Origin: an uncultured Chitinophagaceae bacterium | GTDB taxonomy: Bacteria > Bacteroidota > Bacteroidia > Chitinophagales > Chitinophagaceae | Direction: 5' to 3' | Assembly (NCBI GenBank): GCA_946885665.1 | Contig: CAMPGT010000083.1 | Span: 1-14,285, forward strand | DNA: 14,285 nucleotides | Shown here: positions 14,108-14,285 of the stretch, one piece after another | How positions within the stretch are numbered: the stretch's first letter is position 1 | Layout of the letters: every line of letters starts with the position of its first letter | Notes under the pieces: model-generated | The model's input: only the letters and a program-made list of their open reading frames with translations | Databases searched by the model: none | What the model was told of the DNA's origin: nothing | Program-made: the position numbers and the translations under genes

Positions 14108-14141
14108 GCAATCGGCAAAGGGCAAAGGTGAAAGGGCAATA
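14108..14141 (-). repeat. TTGCC-type repeat immediately upstream of hisC
   Basis: Minus-strand units CCCTTTGCC and CGATTGC recur. The 21 bases at 14114-14134 are exactly inverted relative to 10132-10152 after hisB. The 15 bases at 14108-14122 match 8322-8336 between trpE and trpG in the same orientation. Confidence 0.7.
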
Positions 14142-14191
14142 AATAGTTGTTTCATTTTATTAAATTGTTTGTTATAAGCATCGTAATACAA

Positions 14192-14204
14192 ACAAACCGT
14201 TTGT
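14192..14204. promoter_or_regulatory. Palindrome upstream of hisC, possible operator
   Basis: ACAAAC-C-GTTTGT is a perfect 6-bp inverted repeat around one base, 114 bases upstream of the hisC ATG. It could be a regulator site for the his genes. It is short, so confidence is low. Confidence 0.3.
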
Positions 14205-14221
14205 CCACATATTCTTCTGGT

Positions 14222-14277
14222 TTGCCCATTGCCCATTGCCTATTGCCTATTGCCCATTGCCTATCGCCCATTGCCTA
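14222..14277 (+). repeat. Tandem heptad array TTGCC(C/T)A, eight units
   Basis: Eight contiguous seven-base units start at 14222, 14229, 14236, 14243, 14250, 14257, 14264 and 14271. Seven are TTGCCCA or TTGCCTA and one is TCGCCCA. A degenerate CTCCCTG follows to the window edge, so the array may continue. The period of seven would shift any reading frame, which suits a non-coding intergenic element. Confidence 0.9.
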
Positions 14278-14285
14278 CTCCCTGT

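Larger units (their letters stand above)
14079..14285. other. Upstream region of hisC: content overview
   Basis: This 207-base stretch reaches the window edge. It contains a TTGCC-type repeat (14108-14141), an A/T-rich segment, a 13-base palindrome (14192-14204) and a heptad array (14222-14277). A hisC promoter is expected here but no convincing TTTG/TAnnTTTG pair was found. No His-codon-rich leader peptide is visible. Confidence 0.7.

Noticed and set aside
14087..14155. A 22-codon minus-strand ORF ending just before hisC, considered as a his leader peptide
   Set aside because: It has no histidine codons, is largely encoded by the TTGCC-type repeat, and no terminator hairpin follows it before hisC.
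14222..14277. The heptad array considered as a CRISPR array
   Set aside because: Units are seven bases with no spacers, and no cas gene is present in the window.

Overview
The window looks like a chromosomal amino-acid biosynthesis locus from the phylum Bacteroidota, probably near the Chitinophagaceae. This placement is inferred from gene style: fused HisIE and HisB, trpEGDCFBA order, a Bacteroidota-type TTTG promoter, almost no Shine-Dalgarno sequences, and a DUF4369/TlpA-like exported protein. All genes are on the minus strand, so transcription runs from high to low coordinates.

Layout in transcription order. A 207-base upstream region with a seven-base tandem repeat (14079-14285) precedes hisC. 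Next come an exported PQQ-type sugar dehydrogenase homologue and an exported monohaem cytochrome c, whose stop overlaps the hisB start by four bases (ATGA). After hisB there is a 326-base non-ORF stretch. It holds repeats, a candidate promoter and a classical trp attenuator: a 20-residue leader peptide with three consecutive Trp codons, an antiterminator and an intrinsic terminator. Then follows a complete trp operon, trpE-G-D-C-F-B-A. TrpA overlaps hisH by 17 bases, and hisH-hisA-hisF-hisIE continue without a visible break. A partial exported DUF4369 protein starts seven bases after hisIE and runs off the left edge.

The trp genes cover every step from chorismate to tryptophan. The his genes here cover HisIE, HisA, HisF/HisH, HisB and HisC; HisG and HisD are not in the window. 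The trp operon is therefore nested inside a his operon, and the distal his genes sit downstream of a tryptophan-sensing attenuator. This predicts cross-pathway control of histidine synthesis, unless an unseen internal promoter drives hisHAFIE.

In this otherwise tightly packed cluster, nearly every larger gap holds small interspersed repeats. There is a GC-rich palindromic element in two inverted copies flanking trpE, TTGCC(C/T)A-type heptad tracts, and an AAAACTTAAAAG tract. Two of these repeats touch coding ends: a heptad tract supplies the trpB stop codon, and the A/T tract abuts the TTG start of trpA. No tRNA, rRNA, CRISPR array or transposase was found.
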